A stretch of 64,000 bases of DNA from Afipia birgiae 34632 (GCF_000308295.2 NZ_HG326654.1:161997-225996); one strand, 5' to 3'. Shown: positions 17,826-27,663, counted from the stretch's first letter. The notes: generated by a model not told the origin, from the sequence alone. Numbers and translations are program-made.

Positions 17826-19109
17826 TTACTTCTCGAACGCACCGTAGACGAGATTCTTCAGCGCGATGCGGTGGCGGCCGCGATGCTGCACAGTCTGGGA
17901 CATGAACACCACGAACATGTCCTCCTTCGGATCGACCCAGAAGGTGGTGCCACCGGCGCCAGACCAGTTCATCTCCCCGACGCTGCCCTCCATGATGCTG
18001 ACCCCGGGCTCGGTCCGTACCGCAAATCCGAGACCGAAACCGAACCCCGGGCCTGGCAGATAGTACGGGCCATTCGCCACCCCTGACGCGGGACCTATAT
18101 GGTTCGACCCCATATAGGCGATGGTCTTCGGGCTCAGGTAACGCTTGCCGTTGAGCGTCCCGCCGTTCGCGATCATCTGCGCGAACCGGGCGTAATCGCC
18201 GATGGTCGACATCATGCCGCCGCCGCCGGACTCCCACTTGCGCACGACGCGCGGGTCATTCATGTCGGCGTCATTGCCGATCTTGCGGTCGTTCGGGAAC
18301 GGCTCGGCAATCAGCGGCTGCTTGGCCTTGTCGGTGACGTAGAATGCGGTGTCCTTCATGCCGAGCGGATCGAGAATGCGCTCCTTCTCGAATTGATAGA
18401 GCGATTTGCCCGACACGACTTCGACCACGCGCCCCAGAATGTCGGTCGAGTGGCTGTAGTCCCAGGTCGATCCCGGCTGATAGGCCAGCGGCAATTTGGC
18501 GATGCGATCCGCAAAGCCGGCATTATCGACATCTTCCGAGGAGATTTTCGCATCGACATAGGCCTTCTTCACAAGCCCTTCTCCGAAGAATCCATAAGTG
18601 ATGCCCGACGTATGACGCATCAGATCCTGAACCGTCATGGGACGGCGTGACGGCACGAGGTCGAGCGTCATATTTCCATCGTCGCCCTTCTTCTCGACGC
18701 CGACCTTCACGTCCTTGAACGCGGGAATGTAATTCGCAACGGGATCGCCAAGCTGGAGCTTGCCTTCTTCCACGAGCATCATCGCTGCGACCGTCGTGAT
18801 CGGCTTGGACATCGAGTAGATGCGGAAGATCGTGTTCGCCGTCATCGGCGCCTTGGTGGCGGGATCGCGGACGCCGAAGGTCTCGTAATAGGCGACCTTG
18901 CCGCGGCGCTGGATCATCATCACGGCGCCGGGAATCTTGTTGGCTGCGATTTCGTTCTTGAGATAGTCGCCGATCCGCGCGAGCCCTTTGGGCGACAGTC
19001 CGGCTTCAGCGGGCTGGGTGCGGACAACGCTGTCGGCAAAAGCGCCTGTTGCAGCGAACAGTACGGTGGCAATGACGAGCGACGCCTTGATGTGGCGGGA
19101 CACGAGCAT
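17826..19109 (-). CDS. Exported serine hydrolase, class C beta-lactamase/EstB family (copy 3)
   Basis: Third paralogue, 427 residues from the ATG at 19109, which has GGGAGG seven bases upstream; an in-frame TTG 15 bases earlier overlaps that site and is less likely. The signal peptide is [20 protein letters not shown]. SxxK is S99-M-S-K102 and the base tyrosine Y218 lies in [18 protein letters not shown]. The C-terminal end reads [17 protein letters not shown], so the tail has diverged from copies 1 and 2. Copies 2 and 3 run head to tail on one strand with an 85-base gap and could be co-transcribed. Confidence 0.86.
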   Translation of the reverse strand: MLVSRHIKASLVIATVLFAATGAFADSVVRTQPAEAGLSPKGLARIGDYLKNEIAANKIPGAVMMIQRRGKVAYYETFGVRDPATKAPMTANTIFRIYSMSKPITTVAAMMLVEEGKLQLGDPVANYIPAFKDVKVGVEKKGDDGNMTLDLVPSRRPMTVQDLMRHTSGITYGFFGEGLVKKAYVDAKISSEDVDNAGFADRIAKLPLAYQPGSTWDYSHSTDILGRVVEVVSGKSLYQFEKERILDPLGMKDTAFYVTDKAKQPLIAEPFPNDRKIGNDADMNDPRVVRKWESGGGGMMSTIGDYARFAQMIANGGTLNGKRYLSPKTIAYMGSNHIGPASGVANGPYYLPGPGFGFGLGFAVRTEPGVSIMEGSVGEMNWSGAGGTTFWVDPKEDMFVVFMSQTVQHRGRHRIALKNLVYGAFEK

Positions 19110-19238
19110 AGAAAAACCTCCCAAGTCTTTTCAGACGAACGCCCGGATCGTTGGTGTCCGGGCTTGGGAGGACTGTATCGGCCCTAAAGGCAGCTGCACA
19201 AGCGAGACGGCGACTTGCACCGCCTCGCCTTGGAAAGA

Positions 19239-19574
19239 TCAGCCGGCAGGCTGCTGAACCACGACGCCCTTGTCGGCGAGCAGCTGCTGCAATTCGCCAG
19301 CCTGGAACATCTCGCGGATGATGTCGCAACCACCAACGAACTCACCCTTGACGTAGAGCTGCGGGATGGTCGGCCAGTTCGAATAGATCTTGATGCCATC
19401 GCGCAGTTCGGATGATTCGAGCACGTTCAAGCCTTTGTAGGCGATGCCGACGTGGTCGAGAATCTGGACCACCTGGCCCGAAAATCCACACTGCGGAAAC
19501 TGCGGCGTGCCCTTCATAAACAGCACGACGTCGTTGGACTTCACTTCGTTGTCGATGAATTGGTCGATGCTCAT
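19239..19574 (-). CDS. grxD: Monothiol glutaredoxin (Grx4/GrxD family)
   Basis: A 111-residue CGFS-type glutaredoxin that binds [2Fe-2S] clusters with glutathione, works in cluster transfer, and pairs with BolA proteins. The active site is C29-GFS in [17 protein letters not shown]; the downstream [17 protein letters not shown] is the glutathione-binding part. The start at 19574 gives the family N-terminus; the longer frame is a shadow. bolA is encoded on the same strand but 3.8 kb away, with ergothioneine genes between them. Confidence 0.95.
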   Translation of the reverse strand: MSIDQFIDNEVKSNDVVLFMKGTPQFPQCGFSGQVVQILDHVGIAYKGLNVLESSELRDGIKIYSNWPTIPQLYVKGEFVGGCDIIREMFQAGELQQLLADKGVVVQQPAG

Positions 19575-19882
19575 ATTCGCGTCCCTAACTGCCTCGGTCC
19601 CGCGGCAAGGCCGGGAATCCTCAACGGCCTGTCGCTCTGCCCATATATGTAGCGTGAAACGGTTCCGCAGCCCAATCAAATCGCTGAAAGGGTGCCATGC
19701 CATCCCCGAAAAAAGAGGCCAAAGCGGGCCCCTCACGCCCGACCGCACATCAGCATCATAGCTGACGCGCATCATTCATGGCCGACGGTGCCTTTTATCT
19801 CCGGTGGGGCGCCCTATCTAGAGCATCCGTTCTGCGGAACCGATCCGGAGAAGCATCGTTCTCTCCTCAACCGGAGATTCTC

Positions 19883-21154
19883 GTGACGAAACCAGCATCC
19901 CAGCCAGACGCCCGTGTCGCCACTTCCTCCGCATTTACGGCCGAATTCCGCCAAGAAATCCGCGATGAGCTGGCCACCAGGCTACTGACGGCCTATCGCA
20001 CCGTCCGAGACGAAACCGAGCGACGGGCAGCCCCGTTATCGCCCGAGGACCAACTGGTCCAGTCGATGCCGGACGCCAGCCCCACGAAATGGCACCGCGC
20101 CCACGTCACCTGGTTCTGGGAGCAATTCCTGCTGGGCGAACATTCTCCCGGCTACAAGCCCTATCACCCGGACTACGCCTACCTGTTCAATTCCTATTAC
20201 GTCAGCGCCGGGCCCCGTCACGCGCGCGCCCAGCGTGGCCACCTCACCCGTCCGGGCGCGGACGAGGTGACGGCCTATCGCAAGCACGTTGATGCCGCAG
20301 TGGCGGCATTTTTCAGTTCGGCGGACGCGGCCACGCTGACGAAGCTGGAGCCGCTGATCGAGGTCGGGCTTAACCACGAGCAGCAGCATCAGGAATTGCT
20401 GCTCACCGACATCTTGCATGCCTTCGCGCAGAACCCGATCCCGCCTGCCTATGAACCCGGCTGGACGTTTCCGGCGGCGCACCGTGATGGCGATACGTGG
20501 GTTACGCTGATGGAAGGCATCCACACCATCGGTCACACCGACAATTCATTTCACTTCGACAACGAGAAGCCCGCGCATCGCGCGCTGGTCGGCCCCGTCA
20601 AGCTCGCGCGCAATCTCGTCACTAACGCCGAGTGGCTCGCGTTCATGAACGACGGTGGCTACACGACGCCGACGCTGTGGCTGATGGACGGCGTCGCCGC
20701 AGCCGAACGTGAGGAATGGCAGGCCCCCGGCCACTGGCGGAAGATCGACGGTGAATGGATAATCATGACGCTCGGCGGTTTGCAGCCGGTCGATCCATCA
20801 GCTCCCGTCTCGCACGTCAGCTACTACGAAGCCGATGCCTTCGCGCGCTGGAGCGGAAAACATCTGCCCACCGAAATGGAATGGGAAGTCACCGCCCGCG
20901 CGGGTCATCTCAACGACGCATTCGGCATCGTCTGGCAATGGACCCGCAGTTCGTACTCGCCCTACCCCGGCTACCGCGCCATTGACGGCGCGCTTGGGGA
21001 ATACAACGGAAAATTCATGGTCAATCAACTGGTGCTGCGCGGCTCATCGCTGGCAACGCCGGACAATCATAGCCGCATCACCTATCGCAATTTCTTCTAT
21101 CCGCATCATCGCTGGCAGTTCACGGGACTGCGGCTCGCCGATTACGCCATCTGA
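19883..21154 (+). CDS. egtB: Ergothioneine sulfoxide synthase EgtB
   Basis: A 423-residue iron enzyme joining trimethyl-histidine (hercynine) with gamma-glutamyl-cysteine or cysteine and oxygen in ergothioneine synthesis. The DinB-like N-terminal domain carries the likely three-histidine iron site: H74 in WHRAHVTWFWE and H165/H169 in NHEQQHQELLL. The C-terminal formylglycine-generating-enzyme fold is evident (HLPTEMEWEVTARAG and FTGLRLA at the end). GTG 19883 has GGAG six bases before it; the open frame back to 19778 has no site. egtD follows 22 bases later and is surely co-transcribed. No egtA, egtC or egtE is visible nearby. Confidence 0.93.
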   Translation: MTKPASQPDARVATSSAFTAEFRQEIRDELATRLLTAYRTVRDETERRAAPLSPEDQLVQSMPDASPTKWHRAHVTWFWEQFLLGEHSPGYKPYHPDYAYLFNSYYVSAGPRHARAQRGHLTRPGADEVTAYRKHVDAAVAAFFSSADAATLTKLEPLIEVGLNHEQQHQELLLTDILHAFAQNPIPPAYEPGWTFPAAHRDGDTWVTLMEGIHTIGHTDNSFHFDNEKPAHRALVGPVKLARNLVTNAEWLAFMNDGGYTTPTLWLMDGVAAAEREEWQAPGHWRKIDGEWIIMTLGGLQPVDPSAPVSHVSYYEADAFARWSGKHLPTEMEWEVTARAGHLNDAFGIVWQWTRSSYSPYPGYRAIDGALGEYNGKFMVNQLVLRGSSLATPDNHSRITYRNFFYPHHRWQFTGLRLADYAI

Positions 21155-21176
21155 ACCCTCAACCCATGAGTTCGTC

Positions 21177-22154
21177 ATGAATGTGCATGTCAACACGCGG
21201 GCCGATGCTCCGCTTCACGATCAAATTGACCGCTCTTTTGCCCGGGACGTGATCGCGGGATTGTCGCAGCAGCCGAAGAAACTGTCGCCGAAATATTTTT
21301 ACGACGAAGCAGGCTCCAAACTGTTCGAGCAGATCACGCTGCTGCCGGAATACTACCCGACCCGCACCGAGCTGCGCATTCTGCGCGACCGCGGCGCGGA
21401 GATCGCCCAGACGATTCCTGCGAATGCGGCGCTGGTCGAATTCGGCGCCGGCACCACGACCAAGGTGCGCCTGCTGCTCAAGCAATGCGCGTTCAAGGCC
21501 TACGTTCCGGTGGACATCTCCGGTGACTTCCTCAACGGCCAGGCCAGCGCCTTGCGTAGCGATTTTCCCGATCTCGCGGTTTATCCGGTGACGGCTGATT
21601 TCACCGAGCCGTTCGACTTGCCGCCGGAAGTCAAGAACATGCCCAAGGTCGGCTTCTTTCCTGGCTCGACCATCGGCAATTTCGACCCGCATGAAGCCTG
21701 CGCCTTCCTGCGCGGCGCGCGGGCCATTCTCGGCGAAGGCGCAACGCTGATCGTCGGCGTTGATCTCGAGAAGGACGAGCGTGTGCTTCACGATGCCTAC
21801 AACGACGCGGCGGGTGTGACCGGCCAGTTCAATCTCAACGTACTGGCGCGGATCAACCGCGAACTCGGCGGCAATCTGGATCTCGACGGGTTCAAGCACC
21901 GCGCGATCTACAACCGTGAGCGCCATCGCATCGAGATGCATCTGATCAGCAGCAAACCGCAGACTGTGCGGGTGCTGGATCACACCGCGACGTTCCGGAC
22001 TGGCGAAACGATCCACACCGAGAGCAGTTACAAATACAGCATCGAGCGCTTCACCACGCTGGCGCGCGGCTCGGGATGGACTCCCTGCGCATCATGGACC
22101 GACCCCGACGGAATGTTCTCGGTTCACGCGCTGGTCGCGGAAGACGGGGCCTGA
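21177..22154 (+). CDS. egtD: L-histidine N(alpha)-methyltransferase EgtD
   Basis: A 325-residue SAM-dependent methyltransferase that trimethylates histidine to hercynine, the first step of ergothioneine synthesis. Recognisable segments are LSPKYFYDEAGSKLFEQIT near the N-terminus, the SAM-binding loop LVEFGAGTTTKVRLLL, and FFPGSTIGNFDPHEA. Length matches the family. The start has only a weak site (GAG), consistent with coupling to egtB 22 bases upstream. It ends two bases from the stop of the convergent ltrA gene. Confidence 0.94.
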   Translation: MNVHVNTRADAPLHDQIDRSFARDVIAGLSQQPKKLSPKYFYDEAGSKLFEQITLLPEYYPTRTELRILRDRGAEIAQTIPANAALVEFGAGTTTKVRLLLKQCAFKAYVPVDISGDFLNGQASALRSDFPDLAVYPVTADFTEPFDLPPEVKNMPKVGFFPGSTIGNFDPHEACAFLRGARAILGEGATLIVGVDLEKDERVLHDAYNDAAGVTGQFNLNVLARINRELGGNLDLDGFKHRAIYNRERHRIEMHLISSKPQTVRVLDHTATFRTGETIHTESSYKYSIERFTTLARGSGWTPCASWTDPDGMFSVHALVAEDGA

Positions 22155-22156
22155 TT

Positions 22157-23341
22157 TCAGACTTCGTCGGATATCGCCCGCGAGCGAAGCGAAATCGCTT
22201 CCCAAGCTGCGACGATCAGCATGATTGCGGTTGTCGCAGATGACAGCAGCAGCGGCGACAAATGATGCGCGAACGGGATCAGCATGACCAGCAGACCGAT
22301 GCCGACAAGGTGCGAGAGCTGAAAGATGCCACGGATGCTGCGTTTGAACAGGATGGTGCCGATCAGGAAGAGTAGCGGCCCGCCGATCATGCTGAGAATG
22401 GTTTTGGCATCCGCATGGCCCTCGGGATGCGCCAGCAGCAGTTCGTCGCCCACCGCCGAGACGACAATGCCAGCGACAATCGGCAGGTGCAGATAGGTGT
22501 AGGCGAGCCGCGCCAACTTTCCGGTCTCGTCGGAATGCGAGATGTGTTCCGCCCCCGCCTCTGCACCGATATGGAAATACACCCACCACATGGCGATGCT
22601 GCCGATCAGCGCCACAACGAAGCCCATGATCACCGGCGCGGTCCATGCGGCTGACGCGAAGGTCGCGCCGGTGACCACGATGGATTCGCCAAGCGCGATG
22701 ATGATGAATAGCGCGCAGCGCTCGGCCATATGGCCGCCTTCGACCTCCCAGTCCGCAAGAGGGGTCGCACCTAAACCGGGAAGCCGGAACCGCATCGCCG
22801 GTCCGCAATACTCGATCGCCACCGCAACGATCCACAGAAGTAGCCGCGCCTGCCCCTCGGCGAAGCCGCCTGCGATCCAGAACACGCCGCTGCACGCGAG
22901 CCACAGGGTGATGCGCAACAGATTCATGCGCAAACCGGGCTCGGACTTCGGGATCGACCAGTACGTGAAGGCCGATCGTCCGACCTGCATGACGACATAG
23001 GCCAGCGCGAACGCCAGCCCCCGGCTTTCAAACGCCTTGGGAATGGAGGTGGACAGCAACAGGCCGGCGATCATCAGCCCGAACAGCATCACGCGGACCG
23101 GCGTGCGCTCCGGGTCGAGCCAGTTGGTGATCCAGGATGTGAAGATCCAGACCCACCACACAGCCAGAAACAGGATGGTGGTCTGCAACACGCCCAGCGG
23201 CGTAAAATGCGCCAGCAGCGTGTGGGAGATCTGCGTGATGGCGAAAACGAAGACGAGATCGAAAAACAGTTCAACGTAGGTAACACGGTGATGCTGGTGC
23301 GGCGCACGGGCTCGCAACAGGGTTCCGTTTGCTGACACCAT
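22157..23341 (-). CDS. Low-temperature-requirement A (LtrA) membrane protein
   Basis: A 394-residue integral membrane protein with about ten hydrophobic spans. It begins with the LtrA family hallmark VTYVELFFDLVFVFAITQIS and contains EGGHMAERCALFIIIALGES, the most conserved LtrA segment. The family is named for a Listeria gene needed for growth in the cold; no biochemical function is established. It lies between egtD (convergent, 2 bp apart) and bolA (same strand, 18 bp upstream), so it may be read through from the bolA promoter. Confidence 0.88.
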   Translation of the reverse strand: MVSANGTLLRARAPHQHHRVTYVELFFDLVFVFAITQISHTLLAHFTPLGVLQTTILFLAVWWVWIFTSWITNWLDPERTPVRVMLFGLMIAGLLLSTSIPKAFESRGLAFALAYVVMQVGRSAFTYWSIPKSEPGLRMNLLRITLWLACSGVFWIAGGFAEGQARLLLWIVAVAIEYCGPAMRFRLPGLGATPLADWEVEGGHMAERCALFIIIALGESIVVTGATFASAAWTAPVIMGFVVALIGSIAMWWVYFHIGAEAGAEHISHSDETGKLARLAYTYLHLPIVAGIVVSAVGDELLLAHPEGHADAKTILSMIGGPLLFLIGTILFKRSIRGIFQLSHLVGIGLLVMLIPFAHHLSPLLLSSATTAIMLIVAAWEAISLRSRAISDEV

Positions 23342-23359
23342 TGCCCCCGGTCCCGACGG

Positions 23360-23596
23360 TCAGGCGTCAGGCACGCCCGTTTGCAGCGCCAGCGCGTGCA
23401 GCACGCCGCCCATCTGCCCCTTCAGCGACTGATAGACGATTTGGTGCTGCTGCACCCGCGACTTGCCGCGAAATGCTTCGGAGATGACGGTGGCGGCGTA
23501 GTGGTCGCCGTCGCCCGCGAGATCGCGGATTTCCACCTTCGCGTCGGGCAACGCAGCCTTGATCATCGTTTCGATGTCCCGCGCGTCCATTGGCAT
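23360..23596 (-). CDS. bolA: BolA-family protein
   Basis: A 78-residue BolA-like protein, partner of monothiol glutaredoxins in handling [2Fe-2S] clusters. The fold signature is complete: VEIRDLAGDGDHYAATVIS and the helix-turn segment RVQQHQIVYQSL with the conserved His. The ATG at 23596 has AGGAG nine bases upstream; a second ATG two codons later is possible. grxD, its usual neighbour, is 3.8 kb downstream on the same strand. Confidence 0.92.
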   Translation of the reverse strand: MPMDARDIETMIKAALPDAKVEIRDLAGDGDHYAATVISEAFRGKSRVQQHQIVYQSLKGQMGGVLHALALQTGVPDA

Positions 23597-23739
23597 GTCG
23601 TTGAATCTCCTCATGTTGAGCCATTCCCGGCTCACGCAATACACCGAAATATGACTGATTCTAGCCCGTGCAGCCTGCCTCGTCACGCGAGCATTGCGCA
23701 GGATCGCTCCTATATTGTGGCCTCAACAGGGAGCCCGCC

Positions 23740-24108
23740 ATGAACGTCCGTATGAGAATTCCAGGCCCGGACCACCCGATTACAATCGCGGCGAACCCGA
23801 AACGGGTCCGGATCAGCGTCGGCGGCGAGGTTATCGCCGAAACCATCCACGCCCTGACCCTGAAAGAGGCGAGCTACGCACCTGTCCAGTACATTCCCCG
23901 TGCTGATGCCAATGCTGCGAAGCTGAAGCGGACGGACCACAGCACCTATTGTCCCTACAAGGGCGACGCGAACTATTTCAGCATCCTCTCCGGCGGCAAG
24001 ACGCTGGAGAACGCTATATGGACCTATGAGACGCCCTACGAGTCGGTGAAAGAGATTGAAGGGCATTTGGCGTTCTATCCGGACAAGGTCACGATCGAGG
24101 AACTGTAA
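23740..24108 (+). CDS. DUF427 family protein
   Basis: A 122-residue protein made of one DUF427 domain, a small all-beta fold of unknown function found across Actinobacteria and Proteobacteria. Characteristic features are ADANAAKLKRTDHSTYCPYK and an aromatic-rich end AIWTYETPYESVKEIEGH. AGGGAG precedes the ATG; there is no signal peptide. It is divergent from bolA. Confidence 0.85.
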   Translation: MNVRMRIPGPDHPITIAANPKRVRISVGGEVIAETIHALTLKEASYAPVQYIPRADANAAKLKRTDHSTYCPYKGDANYFSILSGGKTLENAIWTYETPYESVKEIEGHLAFYPDKVTIEEL

Positions 24109-24235
24109 CTCATTCCTGCTAGCCGCTATGCGTGCGCCTCTATGACCGGCCCTGCCGCGCGCAGAATGACATGGAACAACCCCCTGTCCCTTGTGTTGCC
24201 TCCCAACGGTACCTTTGCCGCACAGGAGGCTTATG

Positions 24236-24556
24236 ATGAGACATTTCACGATAGCGCTTTTAGCAGGTGCAGGCGCTCTTTTGGCCGGTGGAGCGATCGC
24301 AGCACCGATGACGAATGGCATTTCGAGTGTGAAAACCGGATCGAACGTCGAGCACGTTCGCATGGTGTGCGATGAACACGGCCGATGCTATCGGACCCGT
24401 GGCGCACGCCGCGTCGTTGTTCAGGACGACTCGTACGCTTACGCTCCGCGACGCCAATACAGGGAGCGTGGTTACTACAATGGAGGTCCGAGCGTCGGCG
24501 TATACGGTGCCCCCGGGGTCGGCGTCAGCATAGGCGTCGGACACGGCCGCTGGTAA
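24236..24556 (+). CDS. Small secreted Gly/Tyr/Arg-rich protein
   Basis: A 106-residue protein with a clear signal peptide (MRHFTIALLAGAGALLAGGAIAAP). The mature part contains a Cys pair in VRMVCDEHGRCYRTRG and a Gly/Tyr/Val-rich tail (VGVYGAPGVGVSIGVGHGRW). The ATG at 24236 is six bases after AGGAGG; an overlapping ATG three bases earlier is too close to the site. Such short exported proteins recur in Bradyrhizobium-like genomes with no known function. Confidence 0.75.
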   Translation: MRHFTIALLAGAGALLAGGAIAAPMTNGISSVKTGSNVEHVRMVCDEHGRCYRTRGARRVVVQDDSYAYAPRRQYRERGYYNGGPSVGVYGAPGVGVSIGVGHGRW

Positions 24557-24577
24557 TCCGTCAAACTGCAGTCAGAG

Positions 24578-24606
24578 AAAAACCGCAGGTTTCGCCTGCG
24601 GTTTTT
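24578..24606. terminator. Bidirectional intrinsic terminator
   Basis: A 12-bp perfect stem AAAAACCGCAGG-TTTCG-CCTGCGGTTTTT sits between convergent genes (the small secreted protein on plus and the binding protein on minus). The U-tract is present on both strands, so it should terminate both transcripts. Confidence 0.9.
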
Positions 24607-24620
24607 CCGGGTTGCTGCTT

Positions 24621-25832
24621 CTACTTTTTAACCAGCGGACATTCGCTTTCCGCCAGCGGCTTGAACGACTCGTCGCCGGACATTTCAGCGAGCTGCTGAT
24701 AGAAGTCACCGCGATATTTGGAATCCGCCGGCGACTTCACCTTCATCAGGAAGGTCTTGTGCATCACCCGGCCGTCCGCACGGATCTGCACGTTCTTGTT
24801 GTAGAAGTCGTTGACCGGCAGCTCTTTCATCTTCGCGGCCACCGCCTTGCCCTCGTCCGTTCCGGCAGCCTCGACCGCCTTCAGGTAGTGAAGCACCGAT
24901 GCGTAGGTTCCCGCGGTGATGAGGTTTGGAATGAAGCCGCCGGAGCGCTCCATAAACCGCTTCGCCCAGGCGCGCGTTTCATCGTTGGCGTCCCAGTAGA
25001 ACGAGGTCGTGAGCGTCAGCCCCTGCGCGACGTTCAGCCCGACGCCTTCGATATCGTTGATGTAGATTACGAGGCTGGCGAGATTCTGCCCGGACTGCGC
25101 GATGCCAAACTCACGCGCCTGCTTGATCGCGCTTAGGAGATCAGCGCCCGACATGGCGAGCCCGATCACTTTGGCCTTGGAGGCCTGCGCCTGAAGCAGG
25201 AATGACGAGAAGTCCGGCGAGCCGAAAGGGAAACGCACACTGCCAAGCACCTTGCCGCCGCTGGCCTCGACGAAGCGGCTCGCGTCCCGCTGGAGCGAAT
25301 GACCGAAGGCATAGTCGCTGGTCAGGAAATACCAACTGTCACCACCCTGCTTGGTGACCTGGCTCGCCGTGCCCTTGGCGAAGGCGTAGGTGTCGTAGCT
25401 CCACTGCGATGTCGTCGCCGAACAGGCCTTGCCCGTCAGTTCGGTGGTCGCGGCGCCCGAGATCAGCAACACCTTGCCGCGCGACCGCGCGATTTCCTGA
25501 GTGGCAAGGGCAACGGCGGAGCCCGCGACGTCGGTAATGGTATCAACGCCCTCGGTCTCGAACCATCTGCGGCTGATCGCGGAGGCAATGTCCGCCTTGT
25601 TCTGATGATCCGCCGTAATGACGCTGATCGGCTTACCCAGCACCTTGCCGCCGAAATCGTCGACCGCCATCTGGGTCGCTTCGACAGAGTACTTGCCGAC
25701 GAGATAGGCGAAGCCGCCCGAGTGGTCGGTCAGCACGCCGATCTTGACGGCGTCGTCAGACACCTGCGCCTGCGCCGCACTGCAAGCCATCAGCATGGCC
25801 GCGACCGTCAGTCCGATCCTGGTTGTTCTCAC
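24621..25832 (-). CDS. Periplasmic LivK-type ABC substrate-binding protein (orphan)
   Basis: A 403-residue periplasmic receptor of the Leu/Ile/Val-binding superfamily, closest in style to rhizobial amide or aromatic-compound binding proteins. The signal peptide MRTTRIGLTVAAMLMACSAAQA is followed by DDAVKIGVLTDHSGGFAYLV. Cys residues at EC near the C-terminus and KACSATTSQW are also seen. The start is GTG with AGGAGG ten bases upstream. No permease or ATPase gene is adjacent; it lies downstream of a gamma-glutamyltransferase gene with a gap of 38 bases and is probably in one transcript with it. Its ligand is therefore perhaps a gamma-glutamyl product or amino acid (inference). Confidence 0.88.
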   Translation of the reverse strand: MRTTRIGLTVAAMLMACSAAQAQVSDDAVKIGVLTDHSGGFAYLVGKYSVEATQMAVDDFGGKVLGKPISVITADHQNKADIASAISRRWFETEGVDTITDVAGSAVALATQEIARSRGKVLLISGAATTELTGKACSATTSQWSYDTYAFAKGTASQVTKQGGDSWYFLTSDYAFGHSLQRDASRFVEASGGKVLGSVRFPFGSPDFSSFLLQAQASKAKVIGLAMSGADLLSAIKQAREFGIAQSGQNLASLVIYINDIEGVGLNVAQGLTLTTSFYWDANDETRAWAKRFMERSGGFIPNLITAGTYASVLHYLKAVEAAGTDEGKAVAAKMKELPVNDFYNKNVQIRADGRVMHKTFLMKVKSPADSKYRGDFYQQLAEMSGDESFKPLAESECPLVKK

Positions 25833-25870
25833 GATATCTCTTCCTCCTTCTGAATTCTGTTTGTTCGGTG

Positions 25871-27484
25871 TCAGACCGGCAGCGCGATGCCGTCATGGCC
25901 GGGGTCGGCGCCGCCATCGAGCCTGTCGCCGCCGATCCGGATGCCATGCACGGCTGCGAAACCGAACGTGTAGGGGCTGCGGATCACCTGGTAGCCGTCG
26001 GCTTCGAGTTGGTTGGTGACGCCGTGGATGATGCGGTTCGACACATCGATGGCGTTGCTCGTGGCCGAGAAACGCGGCGCGCTGACCGCCTCGGTCATGG
26101 TCATGTTGAAATCGAGCACGTTGAGAATGGCCTGCAGCACACCCATGGCGATCTGCGTCGCGCCGGGCGCACCGATCACCAGATAAGGTTTTCCGGCGTG
26201 GAAGACGATCGACGGCACGACCGACGTGAAGCGCGCCTTGCCCGGCGCGATTGAGCCGGCGCGGCCCGGACGCGGATCGAATACGCCCATGCAGCCATTG
26301 TAGAAGAAACCCATGCCGTCGGTGATGACGCCGGACGGCATGCCGAGCGAGTGCGTCATGGTCACGCAATTGCCGTCGCGATCGACCACCGACACATGCG
26401 TGGTGTCCTTCGATGGCATGCCGGAATTGAAACGCGGCACGTTGCCTTTGACGTGCGCCTTGATTTCGCCTGCCATTCCCGCGGCGTACTCCTTCGACGT
26501 CAGTTTCTCGACTGGAATATCGAGAAAATCGGGATCGCCCAGGAAACGATCCTTGTCGGCGGTCGCGCGCTTCATCGCCTCGCAGACCACACGCAGATAT
26601 TCGGCGCTGTTGTGCCCGAGCGCCGAGAGGTCAAAATGCTCAAGCACGTTGAGCATCTCGAGCAGCATGACGCCGCCGCCGGGAGGATTGTTGGTCGTCA
26701 CTTCATAGCCGCGATACTGCCCGCGCAGCGGCTCGCACCATCGCGGCTGATAATTTGCAAGATCATCCGCGGTGATGAGACCGCCATTGGCCTTCATATC
26801 GGCGGCGATGCGCTGCGCCAGTTCGCCGCGATAGAAGACGTCGGAGCCGCCCTCGGCGATCATGTGCAGCGTCTGCGCGTAATCCGGATTGTGGACGACA
26901 TCGCCGACGCGCTTGTAGGTTCCGTCCTCGCGGCAATAGAGCTTGCGGCCGGAAGCCGTAAACGAGAGCCGATCGATTCCCGAGGCGCGATCCATGATGC
27001 CGGGATCGGACCAGAAAAATTCAACGTGGGGGCGCACCATCCAGCCGCGCTCAGCCCATGCAATCGCCGGCGCGACGATGTCCCGCCACGGCAACACGCC
27101 GAATCTGGAATGCGCCTCGTAATACGCCTTCAGCGCTGCAGGCACGCAGATCGACTGATAGCCGAGATCGTTGACCTTGCCGCGCAGGATGAAGCCATAG
27201 CCGTCGCGCGCTTCACCCTCGATCAGATCGGCCCACATGTCGGGGCGCGCAGCGGCCGGCGCCGGTGCGTGGAAATCGAGATACTGGTGGAAGCCCTGTC
27301 CGGGGAAATAGATGCCGGCGCTGCCGAAACCGGCGATGCCGGTCATCAACGGATCGACCACGCCCTGAACCAGCGCGCAGGCAATCGCAGCGTCGATGGC
27401 GTTTCCGCCCGCCTGCAGGATGTCCGCACCGGCCTCCGCCGCTTCGGCCTGCGCCGCGACGATCATCGCCTTCCCTTTCGGCAT
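25871..27484 (-). CDS. ggt: Gamma-glutamyltransferase family protein
   Basis: A 537-residue Ntn-hydrolase that self-cleaves and transfers or hydrolyses gamma-glutamyl groups; close relatives acylate or hydrolyse other amides. The likely new N-terminal threonine is T361 in SKDTTHVSVVDRDGN, followed by the usual GMPSGVITDGMGFFYNG. The N-terminal part AAQAEAAEAGADILQAGGNA is standard. ATG 27484 has GGGAG five bases upstream. No signal peptide is seen, so a cytoplasmic enzyme is likely, unlike the periplasmic E. coli enzyme. Divergent LysR gene upstream and a binding-protein gene downstream suggest a catabolic unit for a gamma-glutamyl or amide compound. Confidence 0.9.
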   Translation of the reverse strand: MPKGKAMIVAAQAEAAEAGADILQAGGNAIDAAIACALVQGVVDPLMTGIAGFGSAGIYFPGQGFHQYLDFHAPAPAAARPDMWADLIEGEARDGYGFILRGKVNDLGYQSICVPAALKAYYEAHSRFGVLPWRDIVAPAIAWAERGWMVRPHVEFFWSDPGIMDRASGIDRLSFTASGRKLYCREDGTYKRVGDVVHNPDYAQTLHMIAEGGSDVFYRGELAQRIAADMKANGGLITADDLANYQPRWCEPLRGQYRGYEVTTNNPPGGGVMLLEMLNVLEHFDLSALGHNSAEYLRVVCEAMKRATADKDRFLGDPDFLDIPVEKLTSKEYAAGMAGEIKAHVKGNVPRFNSGMPSKDTTHVSVVDRDGNCVTMTHSLGMPSGVITDGMGFFYNGCMGVFDPRPGRAGSIAPGKARFTSVVPSIVFHAGKPYLVIGAPGATQIAMGVLQAILNVLDFNMTMTEAVSAPRFSATSNAIDVSNRIIHGVTNQLEADGYQVIRSPYTFGFAAVHGIRIGGDRLDGGADPGHDGIALPV

Positions 27485-27663
27485 GCTTTCTCCCATGAGA
27501 TGTCTTGTGGTTACGCCGCTGCAAAGGCGGACCGGGCCGCCGCACTGCGCAGGCTGATAGGCCTGATTTGACAGATCGCATTCATGCCTGTCCAATACCA
27601 ATCAAGCTGCTATTGATGCTTTTTATGGTAACAAAGGAAGGCCGCCGTCGCGGCCGTTGCGCG

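Noticed and set aside
26351..27571. 406-aa open frame antisense to the gamma-glutamyltransferase
   Set aside because: Shadow; the opposite strand encodes an intact enzyme with its catalytic Thr.
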